Positions 1-9,264 of a DNA stretch of 59,568 bases are shown in pieces. The notes under the pieces are model-generated. The model did no database searches and was not told the origin of the DNA. It saw only the letters and a list, made by a program, of their open reading frames with translations. Source of the stretch: ZC4RG30 sp046047615 (GTDB taxonomy: Bacteria > Pseudomonadota > Gammaproteobacteria > Steroidobacterales > Steroidobacteraceae); assembly GCA_046047615.1 (NCBI GenBank), contig JBJOHO010000076.1, positions 1 to 59,568 on the forward strand, in the 5' to 3' direction. The position numbers and the translations under genes are program-made. How positions within the stretch are numbered: the stretch's first letter is position 1; each line of letters opens with the position of its first letter.

Positions 1-640
1 CCAGCCGCGGGTACAGGTCTGCGCTGCCGTCGGCCACCACGCACAGCTTGATCGAGCTGCCGACGGCACGCAGTTCATGCGGGCCCAGCGCAGCCAGTGC
101 CTGTTCGAGCGCGGGGTTGCCATGCGAACGGCTGCCCAGCACGCGCAAGGGCGTGGGGGCGATGGCCTTCACGCCAATGCGCAAGCGTGCGCGCTGGTGC
201 GCTTCACGCCAGGCGCCGGTGCCGGGCAGGCCGAGGTAGCTGGTGTCCGACACGGGGATGTGCACCACGCCGAGCCGGGGCCGGCCGCCGTCGATGAGGG
301 CGATGTTCACGGTGAACTCGCCGTTGCGCTTGACGAACTCCTTGGTGCCGTCAAGCGGATCCACCAGCCAGTAGCGCGACCACTGTTGCCGCTCGGCCCA
401 GGGAATGTCCGCCGACTCTTCGGACAGGATCGGTATACCGGGCGTCAGCAGGGCGAGGCCATCCACGATGACGCGATGGGCGCGCAGGTCTGCTTCGGTC
501 AGCGGGGAATCATCGGCCTTGGCGCGGGCTTCGAAGTCCGTGCCATAGACGGCCAGGATCTCCTCGCCCGCGGCACGGGCGATGGCCAGCACCGGGTCGA
601 GCCATTCCTGCGGGGGCAGGTCAGAGACCGGAGAGTTCAT
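1..640 (-). CDS. cysQ: 3'(2'),5'-bisphosphate nucleotidase CysQ, partial (C-terminus beyond the window)
   Basis: This gene encodes a phosphatase that removes the 3'-phosphate of PAP, the by-product of PAPS use, so it protects sulfate assimilation from inhibition. About 213 residues are visible of a family that is usually 250-270, and the frame is still open at base 1. The inositol-monophosphatase-fold metal motifs are present: an EES triplet (SEESADIPW) and DPLDGTKEF, followed by NGEFTVNIALI and a GVVHIPV strand. The ATG at 638-640 lies inside the end of cysNC, giving a 20-base overlap that suggests translational coupling. Position as the third gene after cysD and cysNC supports the call. Family membership is clear; substrate is inferred from family and context. 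Confidence 0.9.
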   Translation of the reverse strand, partial: MNSPVSDLPPQEWLDPVLAIARAAGEEILAVYGTDFEARAKADDSPLTEADLRAHRVIVDGLALLTPGIPILSEESADIPWAERQQWSRYWLVDPLDGTKEFVKRNGEFTVNIALIDGGRPRLGVVHIPVSDTSYLGLPGTGAWREAHQRARLRIGVKAIAPTPLRVLGSRSHGNPALEQALAALGPHELRAVGSSIKLCVVADGSADLYPRL

Positions 641-2552
641 CACGGTCCGCCCAGCCCAGGATGCCGTCGGTCATGAGCCGTCGGATGACCTCATCCGCCA
701 CGTCCTCGGGTTGGCGGCCTACGGTCTGCAGCCGCAGCTCCGGTGCCTCCGGGGGTTCGTACGGAGAGTCGATGCCGGTGAACTGCTTCAGCTGGCCGCT
801 GCGGGCCTTCTTGTACAGGCCCTTGGGATCGCGGCGTTCGGCCTCGTCCAAGGGCGTGTCGACGTAGACCTCGAAGAACTCGCCCGGGTCGAGCAGGTCG
901 CGCGCCATGCGCCGCTCGGCACGGAACGGCGAGATGAACGACACCAGCACGATGAGCCCGGCGTCGACCATCAGGCGTGCCACTTCACCGACGCGGCGGA
1001 TGTTCTCCACGCGGTCTGCATCGCTGAAGCCGAGGTCCTTGTTCAGGCCATGGCGCACGTTGTCGCCATCGAGGATGTAGGTGTGGCGCCCGAGCGCGTG
1101 CAGGCGCTTCTCGACGAGATTGGCGATGGTCGACTTGCCGGAGCCGGAGAGGCCGGTGAACCACAGCACACAGGCCTTCTGCCCCTTCTGCGCTGAACGT
1201 GACTGGCGGTTCACATCCAGCGCCTGCCAGTGGATGTTCTCTGCGCGTCGCACGGCAGCCTGCAGCAGGCCGGCCGCGACGGTATCGTTGGTCAGGCGGT
1301 CGATGAGGATGAAGCCGCCGGTCTCGCGGTTCTCTGCATAGGGGTCGAAAGCGATGGGCCGGTCGAGGTTCACCTGGCAGAGGCCGATTTCGTTGAGCTC
1401 GAGCTGGCGTGCCGGCTGCCGCTCCATCGTGTTGACGTTCACCTTGTGCCGCGGCACGGCCAAGCTGGCCGACACGGTGCGCGTGCCGATCTTCAGCAGG
1501 TAAGGCCGCCCGGGGAGCATGGGCTCCTCGTGCATCCAGATGACCGTGGCCTCGAACTGGTCGGCAATGCCGGCCGGCTGTTCGGCCGCCACGAGCATGT
1601 CGCCACGGCTGACGTCGATCTCGCGGTCCAGCGTCAGCGTGACTGACTGGCCGGCGCCGCCGGAGGGCAGGTCACCGTCCTGCGTGATGATGCGTGCCAC
1701 CACAGCCTCCTTGCCGGAGGGCAGGGCACGCACCCGGTCGCCCGGGGCGATGCGGCCGCTGGCGATGGTGCCGGCGAAGCCGCGGAAATCCTGGTTCGGG
1801 CGGTTGACCCACTGCACCGGCAGACGGAACGGCAGCCCGGCGCGGTCCTCCTCGACCACCACCGACTCGAGGTGTTCCATCAGCGCGGGCCCGGTGTACC
1901 AGGGCATGGCGGCTGAGCGCTCGGTGATGTTCTCGCCGGCCAGCGCCGACATCGGGATGCTGACGATGTCGTTGAGGCCCAGCGGCGCGGCGAAGGCGTG
2001 GTATTCAGCGACGATGCGGTCGAAGACCTCGGCGTCGTAGTCCACGAGGTCCATCTTGTTGATGGCCAGCACGACGTGGCGGATGCCCAGCAGCGACACG
2101 ATGAAGCTGTGCCGCCGCGTCTGCGTCAGCACGCCCTTGCGGGCATCGATGAGGATGATCGCCAGGTCCGCCGTCGAGGCGCCGGTGACCATGTTGCGCG
2201 TGTACTGCTCGTGGCCCGGCGTGTCGGCGACGATGAACTTGCGGCGCTCGGTGGAGAAGAAGCGGTAGGCGACGTCGATGGTGATGCCCTGTTCGCGCTC
2301 GGCAGCCAGGCCATCGACCAGCAGGGCGAAGTCGATGCTGTCGCCCTGCGTGCCGACCTTCTTCGAGTCGGCCTCGAGCGCCGCGAGCTGGTCTTCGTAC
2401 ACCAGCTTGGATTCCCACAACAGGCGGCCGATGAGCGTGCTCTTGCCGTCGTCGACACTGCCGCAGGTGATGAAGCGCAGCAGGCTCTTGTGCTCGTGGG
2501 CCTTCAGGTAGCCGAGGATGTCCTGGCCGATGAGCGCGTCGCTGTGGGCCAT
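621..2552 (-). CDS. cysNC: Bifunctional sulfate adenylyltransferase subunit 1 / adenylylsulfate kinase CysNC
   Basis: A 643-residue fusion. The N-terminal part (about 1-425) is the CysN GTPase that drives ATP sulfurylase: G1 motif GSVDDGKS at residues 31-38, DTPGHEQYT (G3) and NKMD (G4). The C-terminal part (about 455-643) is CysC, APS kinase, with Walker A GLSGSGKST near residue 466 and DGDNVRHGLN downstream. Together with CysD it converts sulfate to APS and then PAPS in the cytoplasm. CysN and CysC are separate proteins in E. coli but fused in pseudomonads and others, and 643 residues fits the fused form. The ATG overlaps the cysD stop by one base (TGATG), and the C-terminus overlaps cysQ, so the three genes form one operon. 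Confidence 0.96.
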   Translation of the reverse strand: MAHSDALIGQDILGYLKAHEHKSLLRFITCGSVDDGKSTLIGRLLWESKLVYEDQLAALEADSKKVGTQGDSIDFALLVDGLAAEREQGITIDVAYRFFSTERRKFIVADTPGHEQYTRNMVTGASTADLAIILIDARKGVLTQTRRHSFIVSLLGIRHVVLAINKMDLVDYDAEVFDRIVAEYHAFAAPLGLNDIVSIPMSALAGENITERSAAMPWYTGPALMEHLESVVVEEDRAGLPFRLPVQWVNRPNQDFRGFAGTIASGRIAPGDRVRALPSGKEAVVARIITQDGDLPSGGAGQSVTLTLDREIDVSRGDMLVAAEQPAGIADQFEATVIWMHEEPMLPGRPYLLKIGTRTVSASLAVPRHKVNVNTMERQPARQLELNEIGLCQVNLDRPIAFDPYAENRETGGFILIDRLTNDTVAAGLLQAAVRRAENIHWQALDVNRQSRSAQKGQKACVLWFTGLSGSGKSTIANLVEKRLHALGRHTYILDGDNVRHGLNKDLGFSDADRVENIRRVGEVARLMVDAGLIVLVSFISPFRAERRMARDLLDPGEFFEVYVDTPLDEAERRDPKGLYKKARSGQLKQFTGIDSPYEPPEAPELRLQTVGRQPEDVADEVIRRLMTDGILGWADRDELSGL

Positions 2553-3454
2553 CAGAAATACCCTTCCTGCTTCTTCTTTTCCATGGAGGCGGCGGAGTCG
2601 TGGTCGATGACCCGGCCCTCGCGCTCGGAATTGCGCGCCAGCAGCATCTCCTGGATCACCTGGGGCAGGGTCGTGGCATTGCTCTCGATGGCCCCGGTCA
2701 GCGGGTAGCAGCCCAGCGTGCGGAAACGCACGTTCAGGATCTCGGGCTTCTCGCCCGGCTCGAGCGGCATGCGCTCGTCATCCACCATGATGAGCGTGCC
2801 GTTGCGGCGCACCACCGGCCGCGGCGCCGCCAGATAAAGGGGCACGATGGGGATCTGCTGCTGGTAGATGTACTGCCAGATGTCCAGTTCGGTCCAGTTG
2901 GACAGCGGGAACACGCGCAGGCTCTCGCCCTTGTGCTTGCGGCTGTTGTAGAGGCGCCAGAGTTCGGGGCGCTGCCGTTTCGGGTCCCAGCGGTGCTGCG
3001 CCGACCGGAACGAGAAGATGCGCTCCTTGGCCCGCGACTTTTCCTCGTCGCGGCGGGCGCCGCCGAAGGCCGCATCGAACTGGTACTGGTCCAGCGCCTG
3101 CTTGAGGCCCTGGGTCTTCATGACATCGGTGTGGACCGCCGAACCGTGGGTGAAGGGGCCGATGCCCGCCTTGATGCCCTCCGGGTTGATGTGCACCAGC
3201 AGGTCCAGGCCCAACTCCCGCGCCATGCGGTCGCGGAAGGCGATCATCTCCCGGAACTTCCAGGTGGTGTCGACGTGCAGCAGCTTGAAGGGCGGCTTGG
3301 CCGGGTAGAAGGCCTTCATCGCCAGGTGCAGCATCACGGAGCTGTCCTTGCCGATCGAATACAGCATCACCGGGTTTTCGCACTCGGCGACAACCTCCCG
3401 GAAGATGTGGATGCTCTCGGCCTCGAGCCGCTGCAGGTGGGTCAGGGGGTGCAT
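2552..3454 (-). CDS. cysD: Sulfate adenylyltransferase subunit 2 CysD
   Basis: A 300-residue catalytic subunit of ATP sulfurylase, forming APS from ATP and sulfate with CysN. The PP-loop nucleotide-binding motif SIGKDSSVMLHLAMK is near residue 35; FGGARRDEEKSRAKER and the C-terminal RFRTLGCYPLTGAI segment are typical of CysD rather than of PAPS reductase. Length matches the family (about 300). It is the first gene of cysD-cysNC-cysQ, with an upstream region of 250 bases shared with the divergent sucA. Sulfur-status control would be expected for this operon, but I cannot point to a convincing CysB site. Confidence 0.96.
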   Translation of the reverse strand: MHPLTHLQRLEAESIHIFREVVAECENPVMLYSIGKDSSVMLHLAMKAFYPAKPPFKLLHVDTTWKFREMIAFRDRMARELGLDLLVHINPEGIKAGIGPFTHGSAVHTDVMKTQGLKQALDQYQFDAAFGGARRDEEKSRAKERIFSFRSAQHRWDPKRQRPELWRLYNSRKHKGESLRVFPLSNWTELDIWQYIYQQQIPIVPLYLAAPRPVVRRNGTLIMVDDERMPLEPGEKPEILNVRFRTLGCYPLTGAIESNATTLPQVIQEMLLARNSEREGRVIDHDSAASMEKKKQEGYF

Positions 3455-3477
3455 CGTCAGCCAATCTGCCTGAGGGG

Positions 3478-3496
3478 GAATCCGGGACAGGGATTC
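3478..3496. repeat. Inverted repeat upstream of cysD
   Basis: GAATCC at 3478-3483 and GGATTC at 3491-3496 form a perfect 6-base inverted repeat with a 7-base spacer, 24 bases upstream of the cysD start. It could fold in the cysD leader RNA or be a protein site. No function is known; chance is possible. Confidence 0.3.
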
Positions 3497-3611
3497 TGGG
3501 CGGGCCGACCGGCCAGCGGGGTATTAAGTTCATGCCCGCTGGTTATGCTGGAGGCCGCCCCGGCGCCGGTCCGGGTATGTGAAGCGGGACCGGTTTTGTG
3601 TCTCCCGTGCG

Positions 3612-3640
3612 TTTAACTGAACGCGATGTTCCATTAGACT
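3612..3640 (+). promoter_or_regulatory. Candidate sigma-70 promoter for sucA-sucB-lpd
   Basis: TTTAAC at 3612-3617 and TAGACT at 3635-3640 are separated by 17 bases and lie about 65 bases before the sucA ATG. Both hexamers are imperfect matches to the -35 and -10 consensus. This is a visual call only. Confidence 0.35.
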
Positions 3641-3650
3641 CGCGCGACTT

Positions 3651-3671
3651 CGGGCCCCCCGGGGGGGTCCG
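3651..3671 (+). promoter_or_regulatory. GC-only hairpin in the sucA leader
   Basis: Bases 3651-3658 pair with 3664-3671 (eight pairs, one G-T) around a 5-base loop, giving a very stable stem about 33 bases before the sucA start. If the promoter at 3612-3640 is real, the stem would lie almost at the transcript 5' end. No run of T follows, so it does not look like a terminator. Confidence 0.4.
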
Positions 3672-3704
3672 GTCACCTCTGTTCCGGCAGAACTTGCGAG
3701 CAAC

Positions 3705-6587
3705 ATGAGCAATCGCACGGGCTCCCCTGATTCCCCCAGCCTGATGGCCCAGCAGGCAGCTTCCACCGCCTTGTTCGGCGGCAACGCCACCTACGTCGAG
3801 GACCTGTACGAGCGCTACCTCGCCGGGGAAGACATCCCCGCCGACTGGCGCAGCTACTTCGACGGCATCCGGCCGGCGGCCGCCGAGCGCGTGCACGGCC
3901 CGCTGCTGCGCCAGCTGGAGCAGCGTGCCTCCTCCCCGCGCCCGGTGATGGTGGCCAGCGACACGGCCAGCGAAAAGCAGGCGGCAGTGGCCCGCCTGAT
4001 CCAGATCTACACCAACCGCGGCCACCTCATGGCCCGGCTGGACCCGCTCGGCCTGCAGACGCGGCCGCGTCCGCGGGTGCTGGAACTGGACTACATGGGC
4101 CTGTCCCAGGCGGACATGGACACGGAGTTCTTCACCGGCAGCCGCACCGACGCGATCCCGCGGCGCGCAACCTTGCGCGAGATTGTCCGCCTGATGGAGC
4201 AGCTCTACACCGGCACGATCGGTGCGGAGTTCGCGCATGTGTCGGACACCGACGAGCGGCTGTGGCTGCAGGATGAGTACGTGCGCGGCCGCCTCGGCCA
4301 GGCGCTGACGGCCGCCGAGCAGCGCAACATCCTGTGGCAGCTGACGGCCGCCGAGGGCCTCGAGCGCTACCTGCACACCAAGTACGTCGGCCAGAAGCGC
4401 TTCTCGCTGGAGGGCGGCGAGTCCCTGATCCCGATGCTCGATGACCTCGTGCAGCGCGGTGGGGCGGCGCAGGTGGACGAGTTCGTCATTGGCATGGCGC
4501 ACCGCGGCCGCCTCAATGTGCTGGTCAATGTGCTGGGCAAGGCGCCTTCGGACCTGTTCTCCGAGTTCGAGGGCAAGTACGACCTGTCCAAGCTCAAGGG
4601 CTCCGGCGACGTCAAATACCACAAGGGTTTCTCGTCGGACCTGAAGACGCCGGGCGGCAACGTCCACGTGGCGCTGGCCTTCAACCCCTCGCACCTCGAG
4701 GTGGTGAACCCGGTCGTGGAGGGCTCTGTCCGGGCCCGCCAGGACCGTCGGGATGACCGCGACGGCCAGCGCGTGGTGCCGGTGCTCATCCATGGCGACG
4801 CGGCCTTCGCCGGCCAGGGCGTGGTCATGGAGACCTTGCAGTTGTCGCAGGCGCGCGGCTTCTACACTGGCGGCACGGTCCACATCATCATCAACAACCA
4901 GGTCGGCTTCACCACCCACGAGCCCGCGGATGCGCGCTCGACGATGTACTGCAGCGATGTGGCGAAGATGCTGGAAGCGCCCATCCTGCACGTCAACGGT
5001 GACGACCCGGAGGCGGTGCTGTTCGTCACGCGCCTGGCACTGGCCTACCGCCTGCGCTTCCGCAAGGACGTGGTCATCGACCTGGTCTGCTACCGACGCC
5101 TCGGCCACAACGAGTCTGACGAGCCGTCGGCGACGCAGCCGGTCATGTACCGCACGATCCGCCAGATGCCCACCACGCGGCAGCGTTACGCCGAGCAGCT
5201 GGCCGCCGCCGGCGTGCTGTCGGCAGCCGACGCCGCCGCGATGGTCGAGGAGTACCGCCAGCGCCTGGACGAGGGCCGCCCGACGGTCGCGCACTCGCTG
5301 GGCATGATCGGCAACAAGTACACCGTCGACTGGACGCGCTACCAGACGGCCGACTGGGCCGAGCAGGTCGCCACCGCCGTCCCGGCAGAGCGCCTGCAGC
5401 GCCTGGGCGAGCGCATTGTCGACGTGCCCGCCGGCTTCCCCTTGCAGGCCCGCGTCGAGCAGGTCTACGCCAACCGCCGCAAGATGCTGGCCGGCCAGCA
5501 GCCGCTGGACTGGGGCTGCGCCGAGACGCTGGCCTATGCCTCGCTGCTGGAAGAGGGCTACCCGATCCGCCTGACCGGCCAGGACTGCGGGCGCGGCACC
5601 TTCTTCCACCGCCACGCGGTCCTGCACCACCAGGAGTCCGGCGAACGGCACATTCCGCTGGCCCGGCTCACCAAGGACCAGCCCCGCCTGACCATCACGG
5701 ACTCGGTGCTCTCCGAGGAAGCCGTGCTGGGCTATGAGTACGGCTATTCCACGACCGACCCTTCGGTGCTGGTCATCTGGGAAGGCCAGTTCGGTGATTT
5801 CGTCAACGGTGCCCAGGTCATCATCGACCAGTTCATCTGCTCGGGCGAGTCCAAGTGGGGCCGCCTGAGCGGATTGGTGCTGTTCCTGCCGCATGGCTAT
5901 GAAGGGCAGGGGCCGGAGCATTCCTCCGCGCGCCCGGAGCGCTTCCTCCAGCTGTGCGCCGAGAACAACATGCAGGTCTGCGTCCCCTCGACGCCGGCGC
6001 AGATGTTCCACATGCTGCGGCGGCAGATGCTGCGCAACCTGCGCAAGCCGCTGGTCGTCATGACGCCCAAGAGCCTGCTGCGCCACGAACTGTCCGTGGC
6101 CTCGCTCGACGACCTGACGAAGGGCAGCTTCCAGCTGCTCATCGACGAGGTCGACGGGCTGGATCCGGCCGCTGTGTCCCGCGTGGTGCTATGCAGTGGC
6201 AAGGTCTACTTCGACCTGCTGAAGGCACGCCGCCAGCAGGACCTGAAGAATGTGGCGCTGGTCCGCCTGGAGCAGTTGTACCCGTTTCCGACCCAGGCGT
6301 ATGAGGCGCTGCTCAAGCGTTACCCGGCCGCGCGGGAAGTGGTGTGGTGCCAGGAAGAGCCACAGAACCAGGGCGCCTGGTACCAGATCCGCCATCGCCT
6401 GGAGCGTGGCCTGAGCCTGGACCGCCAGGTCCTGCTGTATGCCGGCCGCGGCCACGCCGCCGCACCGGCCACGGGCCTGGGCAAGATCCACGACAGCGAG
6501 CAGACCGCCCTGATCGACGCGGCGCTCAATGCCGCTCCCGCAGCGACACCCCCGGCCACCAAGCCGGCGGCACGCAAGCGTTCCTGA
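3705..6587 (+). CDS. sucA: 2-oxoglutarate dehydrogenase E1 component
   Basis: A 960-residue thiamine-diphosphate enzyme that decarboxylates 2-oxoglutarate and passes the succinyl group to the E2 lipoyl arm (TCA cycle, cytoplasm). The N-terminal segment has the E2-binding pattern LFGGNATYVEDLYERYL. Active-site motifs are GMAHRGRLNVL near residue 263, FNPSHLEVVNP, GDAAFAGQG and NNQVGFTT, and the C-terminal half carries HGYEGQGPEHSSARPERFL. Length is normal (E. coli 933). The ATG at 3705 gives the expected N-terminus, with only a weak ribosome site. It is followed after 23 bases by sucB. Confidence 0.97.
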   Translation: MSNRTGSPDSPSLMAQQAASTALFGGNATYVEDLYERYLAGEDIPADWRSYFDGIRPAAAERVHGPLLRQLEQRASSPRPVMVASDTASEKQAAVARLIQIYTNRGHLMARLDPLGLQTRPRPRVLELDYMGLSQADMDTEFFTGSRTDAIPRRATLREIVRLMEQLYTGTIGAEFAHVSDTDERLWLQDEYVRGRLGQALTAAEQRNILWQLTAAEGLERYLHTKYVGQKRFSLEGGESLIPMLDDLVQRGGAAQVDEFVIGMAHRGRLNVLVNVLGKAPSDLFSEFEGKYDLSKLKGSGDVKYHKGFSSDLKTPGGNVHVALAFNPSHLEVVNPVVEGSVRARQDRRDDRDGQRVVPVLIHGDAAFAGQGVVMETLQLSQARGFYTGGTVHIIINNQVGFTTHEPADARSTMYCSDVAKMLEAPILHVNGDDPEAVLFVTRLALAYRLRFRKDVVIDLVCYRRLGHNESDEPSATQPVMYRTIRQMPTTRQRYAEQLAAAGVLSAADAAAMVEEYRQRLDEGRPTVAHSLGMIGNKYTVDWTRYQTADWAEQVATAVPAERLQRLGERIVDVPAGFPLQARVEQVYANRRKMLAGQQPLDWGCAETLAYASLLEEGYPIRLTGQDCGRGTFFHRHAVLHHQESGERHIPLARLTKDQPRLTITDSVLSEEAVLGYEYGYSTTDPSVLVIWEGQFGDFVNGAQVIIDQFICSGESKWGRLSGLVLFLPHGYEGQGPEHSSARPERFLQLCAENNMQVCVPSTPAQMFHMLRRQMLRNLRKPLVVMTPKSLLRHELSVASLDDLTKGSFQLLIDEVDGLDPAAVSRVVLCSGKVYFDLLKARRQQDLKNVALVRLEQLYPFPTQAYEALLKRYPAAREVVWCQEEPQNQGAWYQIRHRLERGLSLDRQVLLYAGRGHAAAPATGLGKIHDSEQTALIDAALNAAPAATPPATKPAARKRS

Positions 6588-6610
6588 ACTCCGACATCGA
6601 CAAGGTCGCC

Positions 6611-7786
6611 ATGAGCATCGAAATCACCTGCCCGAAATTGCCTGAATCGGTGGCGGACGCCACGCTGGTCAACTGGAAGAAGAAGCCCGGCGAAGCGGTG
6701 GCCCGCGACGAGAATCTCGCGGACCTCGAGACCGACAAGGTGGTTCTTGAAGTGCCGTCGCCGGTGGCGGGCGTGCTGAAGGAAATCCGCGTGCAGGCCG
6801 GTACCACCGTGACCGGCGGCCAGGTGCTCGCGATTGTCGAGGCCGGCGCCGTCGCGGCGGCCCCCGCGCCCATCGCTGCCGCTCCGGCGCCTGCGGCCGC
6901 CCCGGCCGCCGCTGCAGCACCGGTGCTCAGTCCTGCTGCGCAGCGCGTGGTGAGCGAGGCCGGCATGGATCCCGCCGGCGTGAGCGGCACCGGCAAGGGG
7001 GGGCGCGTGACCAAGGAAGACGCCGTGGCGGCGGTTGCGCGGCCTGCGCCTGCCGCAGCCGTGGTGGCAGCGGCTCCGACCGGTCCGCGTGCCGAGCACC
7101 GCGTGCCCATGACCCGCCTGCGCGCGCGCATCGCGGAGCGGCTCGTCACTGCGCAACACACCCAGGCGCTGCTGACCACCTTCAACGAGGTGGACCTGCA
7201 GGCCGTGCAGGACCTGCGGGCCCGCTACAAGGACAAGTTCGAGAAGCAGCACGGCGTGAAGCTGGGCTTCAGCTCCTTCTTCGTGAAGGCGGCCGTCGAG
7301 GCCCTGAAGAAGTATCCGGTGATCAACGCCTCTGTTGATGGCAACGACATCGTCTACCACGAGTTCTACGACGTGGGCGTGGCGGTCTCCACCGATCGCG
7401 GACTGGTCGTGCCGGTGCTGCGCGATGCGGACCAGCTGTCGTTCGCCGACATCGAGAAGGGCGTGGGTGATTTCGCCGTGCGCGCCCGCAAGGGCACGCT
7501 GACGCTGGAAGACATGACCGGCGGCACCTTCAGCATCACCAACGGCGGTGTGTTCGGCTCGCTGCTGTCGACACCCATCGTCAATGCGCCGCAGAGCGCC
7601 ATCCTGGGCATGCACAAGATCCAGGAGAGGCCGGTGGTCGTGGATGGGCAGATCGTGGTGCGGCCGATGATGTACCTGGCGCTGTCCTACGACCATCGCA
7701 TCATCGACGGCAAGGAAGCCGTGCAGTTCCTCGTGTCCATCAAGGACAGCCTCGAGGATCCGGCCCGCCTGCTGATGGGCGTCTGA
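6611..7786 (+). CDS. sucB: Dihydrolipoamide succinyltransferase (E2 of 2-oxoglutarate dehydrogenase)
   Basis: A 391-residue E2 component. Residues 1-77 are one lipoyl domain with the modified lysine in ETDKVVLEV. An Ala/Pro linker follows, then a peripheral subunit-binding domain (LSPAAQRVVSEAGMDP, GTGKGGRVTKED) and the catalytic acyltransferase core, ending with the active-site motif LSYDHRIIDG near residue 360. The start at 6611 was chosen because the lipoyl domain begins immediately (SIEITCPKLPES) and AAGG lies 6 bases upstream; the open frame extends further upstream into sucA but that part has no homology. It transfers succinyl to CoA and lies between sucA and lpd. Confidence 0.97.
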   Translation: MSIEITCPKLPESVADATLVNWKKKPGEAVARDENLADLETDKVVLEVPSPVAGVLKEIRVQAGTTVTGGQVLAIVEAGAVAAAPAPIAAAPAPAAAPAAAAAPVLSPAAQRVVSEAGMDPAGVSGTGKGGRVTKEDAVAAVARPAPAAAVVAAAPTGPRAEHRVPMTRLRARIAERLVTAQHTQALLTTFNEVDLQAVQDLRARYKDKFEKQHGVKLGFSSFFVKAAVEALKKYPVINASVDGNDIVYHEFYDVGVAVSTDRGLVVPVLRDADQLSFADIEKGVGDFAVRARKGTLTLEDMTGGTFSITNGGVFGSLLSTPIVNAPQSAILGMHKIQERPVVVDGQIVVRPMMYLALSYDHRIIDGKEAVQFLVSIKDSLEDPARLLMGV

Positions 7787-7788
7787 CC

Positions 7789-9216
7789 ATGACCGACACC
7801 TTCGATGTCGTCGTGATCGGCGGCGGCCCGGCCGGCTATCCGGCCGCCATCCGCGCCGGCCAGAACAAGCTGTCGGTCGCCTGCATCGACGGCTGGCAGA
7901 ACCGCGACGGCAGCTACGCCTTCGGCGGCACCTGCCTCAACGCCGGCTGCATCCCGTCCAAGGCGCTGCTCGAATCCTCGGAACTGTTCCACCGCGCGGC
8001 ACACGAATTCAAGGCGCATGGTATCCAGGTCGGGACACCGCAGATCGACGTCGCCGCGATGCAGAAGCGCAAGAATGGCATCGTCAAGGGCATGACCGGG
8101 GGTATCGCCGGGCTGCTCAAGGCGGCTGGCGTCACGGCCCTGCAAGGCCGCGGGCGCCTGCTGGCCAACCGGCAGGTCGAATTCACAGCCGCCGATGGTT
8201 CGGTGCGCGTGCTGACCGCAAAGGCTGTGGTGCTGGCCACCGGTTCGACGCCGGCGTCGCTGCGTACCGTGGCTTTCGATGGCAAGGACATCGTCGACTC
8301 CTGGGGCGCCCTCGATTTCGATGCGGTGCCGGCGCGTCTGGGCGTGATTGGCGCGGGCGTCATCGGCCTGGAACTGGGCAGCGTGTGGGCGCGTCTCGGT
8401 GCACAGGTCACCGTGCTCGAGGCCAGCGAGCAGTTCCTCGCCATGGCGGACCGGCAACTGGCCAACGAGGCCCTGAAGCAGTTCACCAAGCAGGGCCTGC
8501 AGATCAAGCTGGGCGCCAAGGTGTCGGCGGCCCAGGCGGGTGCCAAGGGCGTCGATGTCGCCTACACCGATGCGGCGGGCGAGCAGACGGCACAGTTCGA
8601 CAAGCTGGTGGTGGCCATTGGCCGGCGGCCCTGCACGGACGGTCTGTTCGGCGAAGGCTGCGGCCTCGCGGCCGACGAGCGTGGCTTCATCCCGGTGGAC
8701 GACCATTGCCGCACGGCCGTCGAGGGCGTCTATGCCGTGGGCGACTGCGTGCGCGGCCCGATGCTGGCGCACAAGGCGAAGGAAGAGGGCGTGATGGTCG
8801 CCGACCTGATCGCCGGCCTTTACGGCCACTGCAATTACGCGACCATCCCATCGGTCATCTACACCGCACCGGAAATGGCCTGGGTGGGCCAGACCGAGGA
8901 CCAGGCCAAGGCAGCGGGAATCACGGTGAAGACCGGCGTCTTCCCGTTCCTGGCCAGTGGCCGCGCCCGTGCCATGGAGGCCTCGACAGGCTTCGCCAAG
9001 ATCGTCGCGGATGCTGGCACCGACCGCGTGCTGGGTGTGCACATCATCGGGCCGATGGCCGGCGAACTGATCGCCGAGGGCGTGTTGGCGCTGGAATACT
9101 CGGCCAGCTGCGAGGATCTGCAGCGCACGATCCATGCGCATCCGACGCTGTCGGAGGCGGTGCACGAGGCTGCCCTGGCGGCCGACAAGCGCGCCATCGA
9201 CATGCCCAACCGCTGA
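7789..9216 (+). CDS. lpd: Dihydrolipoyl dehydrogenase (E3)
   Basis: A 475-residue flavoprotein that reoxidises dihydrolipoamide with NAD. It shows the FAD motif VVIGGGPAGYPAAIRAG at the N-terminus, the redox disulfide GGTCLNAGCIPSK near residues 45-55, the NAD-binding GVIGAGVIGLELGSVW near residue 185, and the C-terminal HAHPTLSEAVHE catalytic His-Glu pair. It starts 2 bases after the sucB stop, so it belongs to the sucA-sucB-lpd transcript and is the E3 for this complex. A strong terminator follows. Confidence 0.96.
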   Translation: MTDTFDVVVIGGGPAGYPAAIRAGQNKLSVACIDGWQNRDGSYAFGGTCLNAGCIPSKALLESSELFHRAAHEFKAHGIQVGTPQIDVAAMQKRKNGIVKGMTGGIAGLLKAAGVTALQGRGRLLANRQVEFTAADGSVRVLTAKAVVLATGSTPASLRTVAFDGKDIVDSWGALDFDAVPARLGVIGAGVIGLELGSVWARLGAQVTVLEASEQFLAMADRQLANEALKQFTKQGLQIKLGAKVSAAQAGAKGVDVAYTDAAGEQTAQFDKLVVAIGRRPCTDGLFGEGCGLAADERGFIPVDDHCRTAVEGVYAVGDCVRGPMLAHKAKEEGVMVADLIAGLYGHCNYATIPSVIYTAPEMAWVGQTEDQAKAAGITVKTGVFPFLASGRARAMEASTGFAKIVADAGTDRVLGVHIIGPMAGELIAEGVLALEYSASCEDLQRTIHAHPTLSEAVHEAALAADKRAIDMPNR

Positions 9217-9222
9217 GACCAC

Positions 9223-9254
9223 CGACCCGGAACGGCAGTTGCCGCTCCGGGTCG
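9223..9254 (+). terminator. Intrinsic terminator after lpd
   Basis: Bases 9223-9231 pair perfectly with 9246-9254, and after one A/C mismatch a further four or five pairs form the upper stem, with a short loop at 9237-9240; a short T run follows. It lies 7 bases after the lpd stop and 10 bases before the stop of the convergent DUF805 gene, so it may serve both directions. Confidence 0.75.
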
Positions 9255-9264
9255 TTTCACCGCG

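Noticed and set aside
3543..6086. 847-codon open frame on the minus strand opposite sucA
   Set aside because: It is a mirror of high-GC sucA codons; its translation is rich in Arg, His, Val and Leu repeats with no recognisable motif, while sucA is certain.
7687..9222. 511-codon open frame opposite lpd
   Set aside because: Same kind of antisense shadow over a clear flavoprotein gene.
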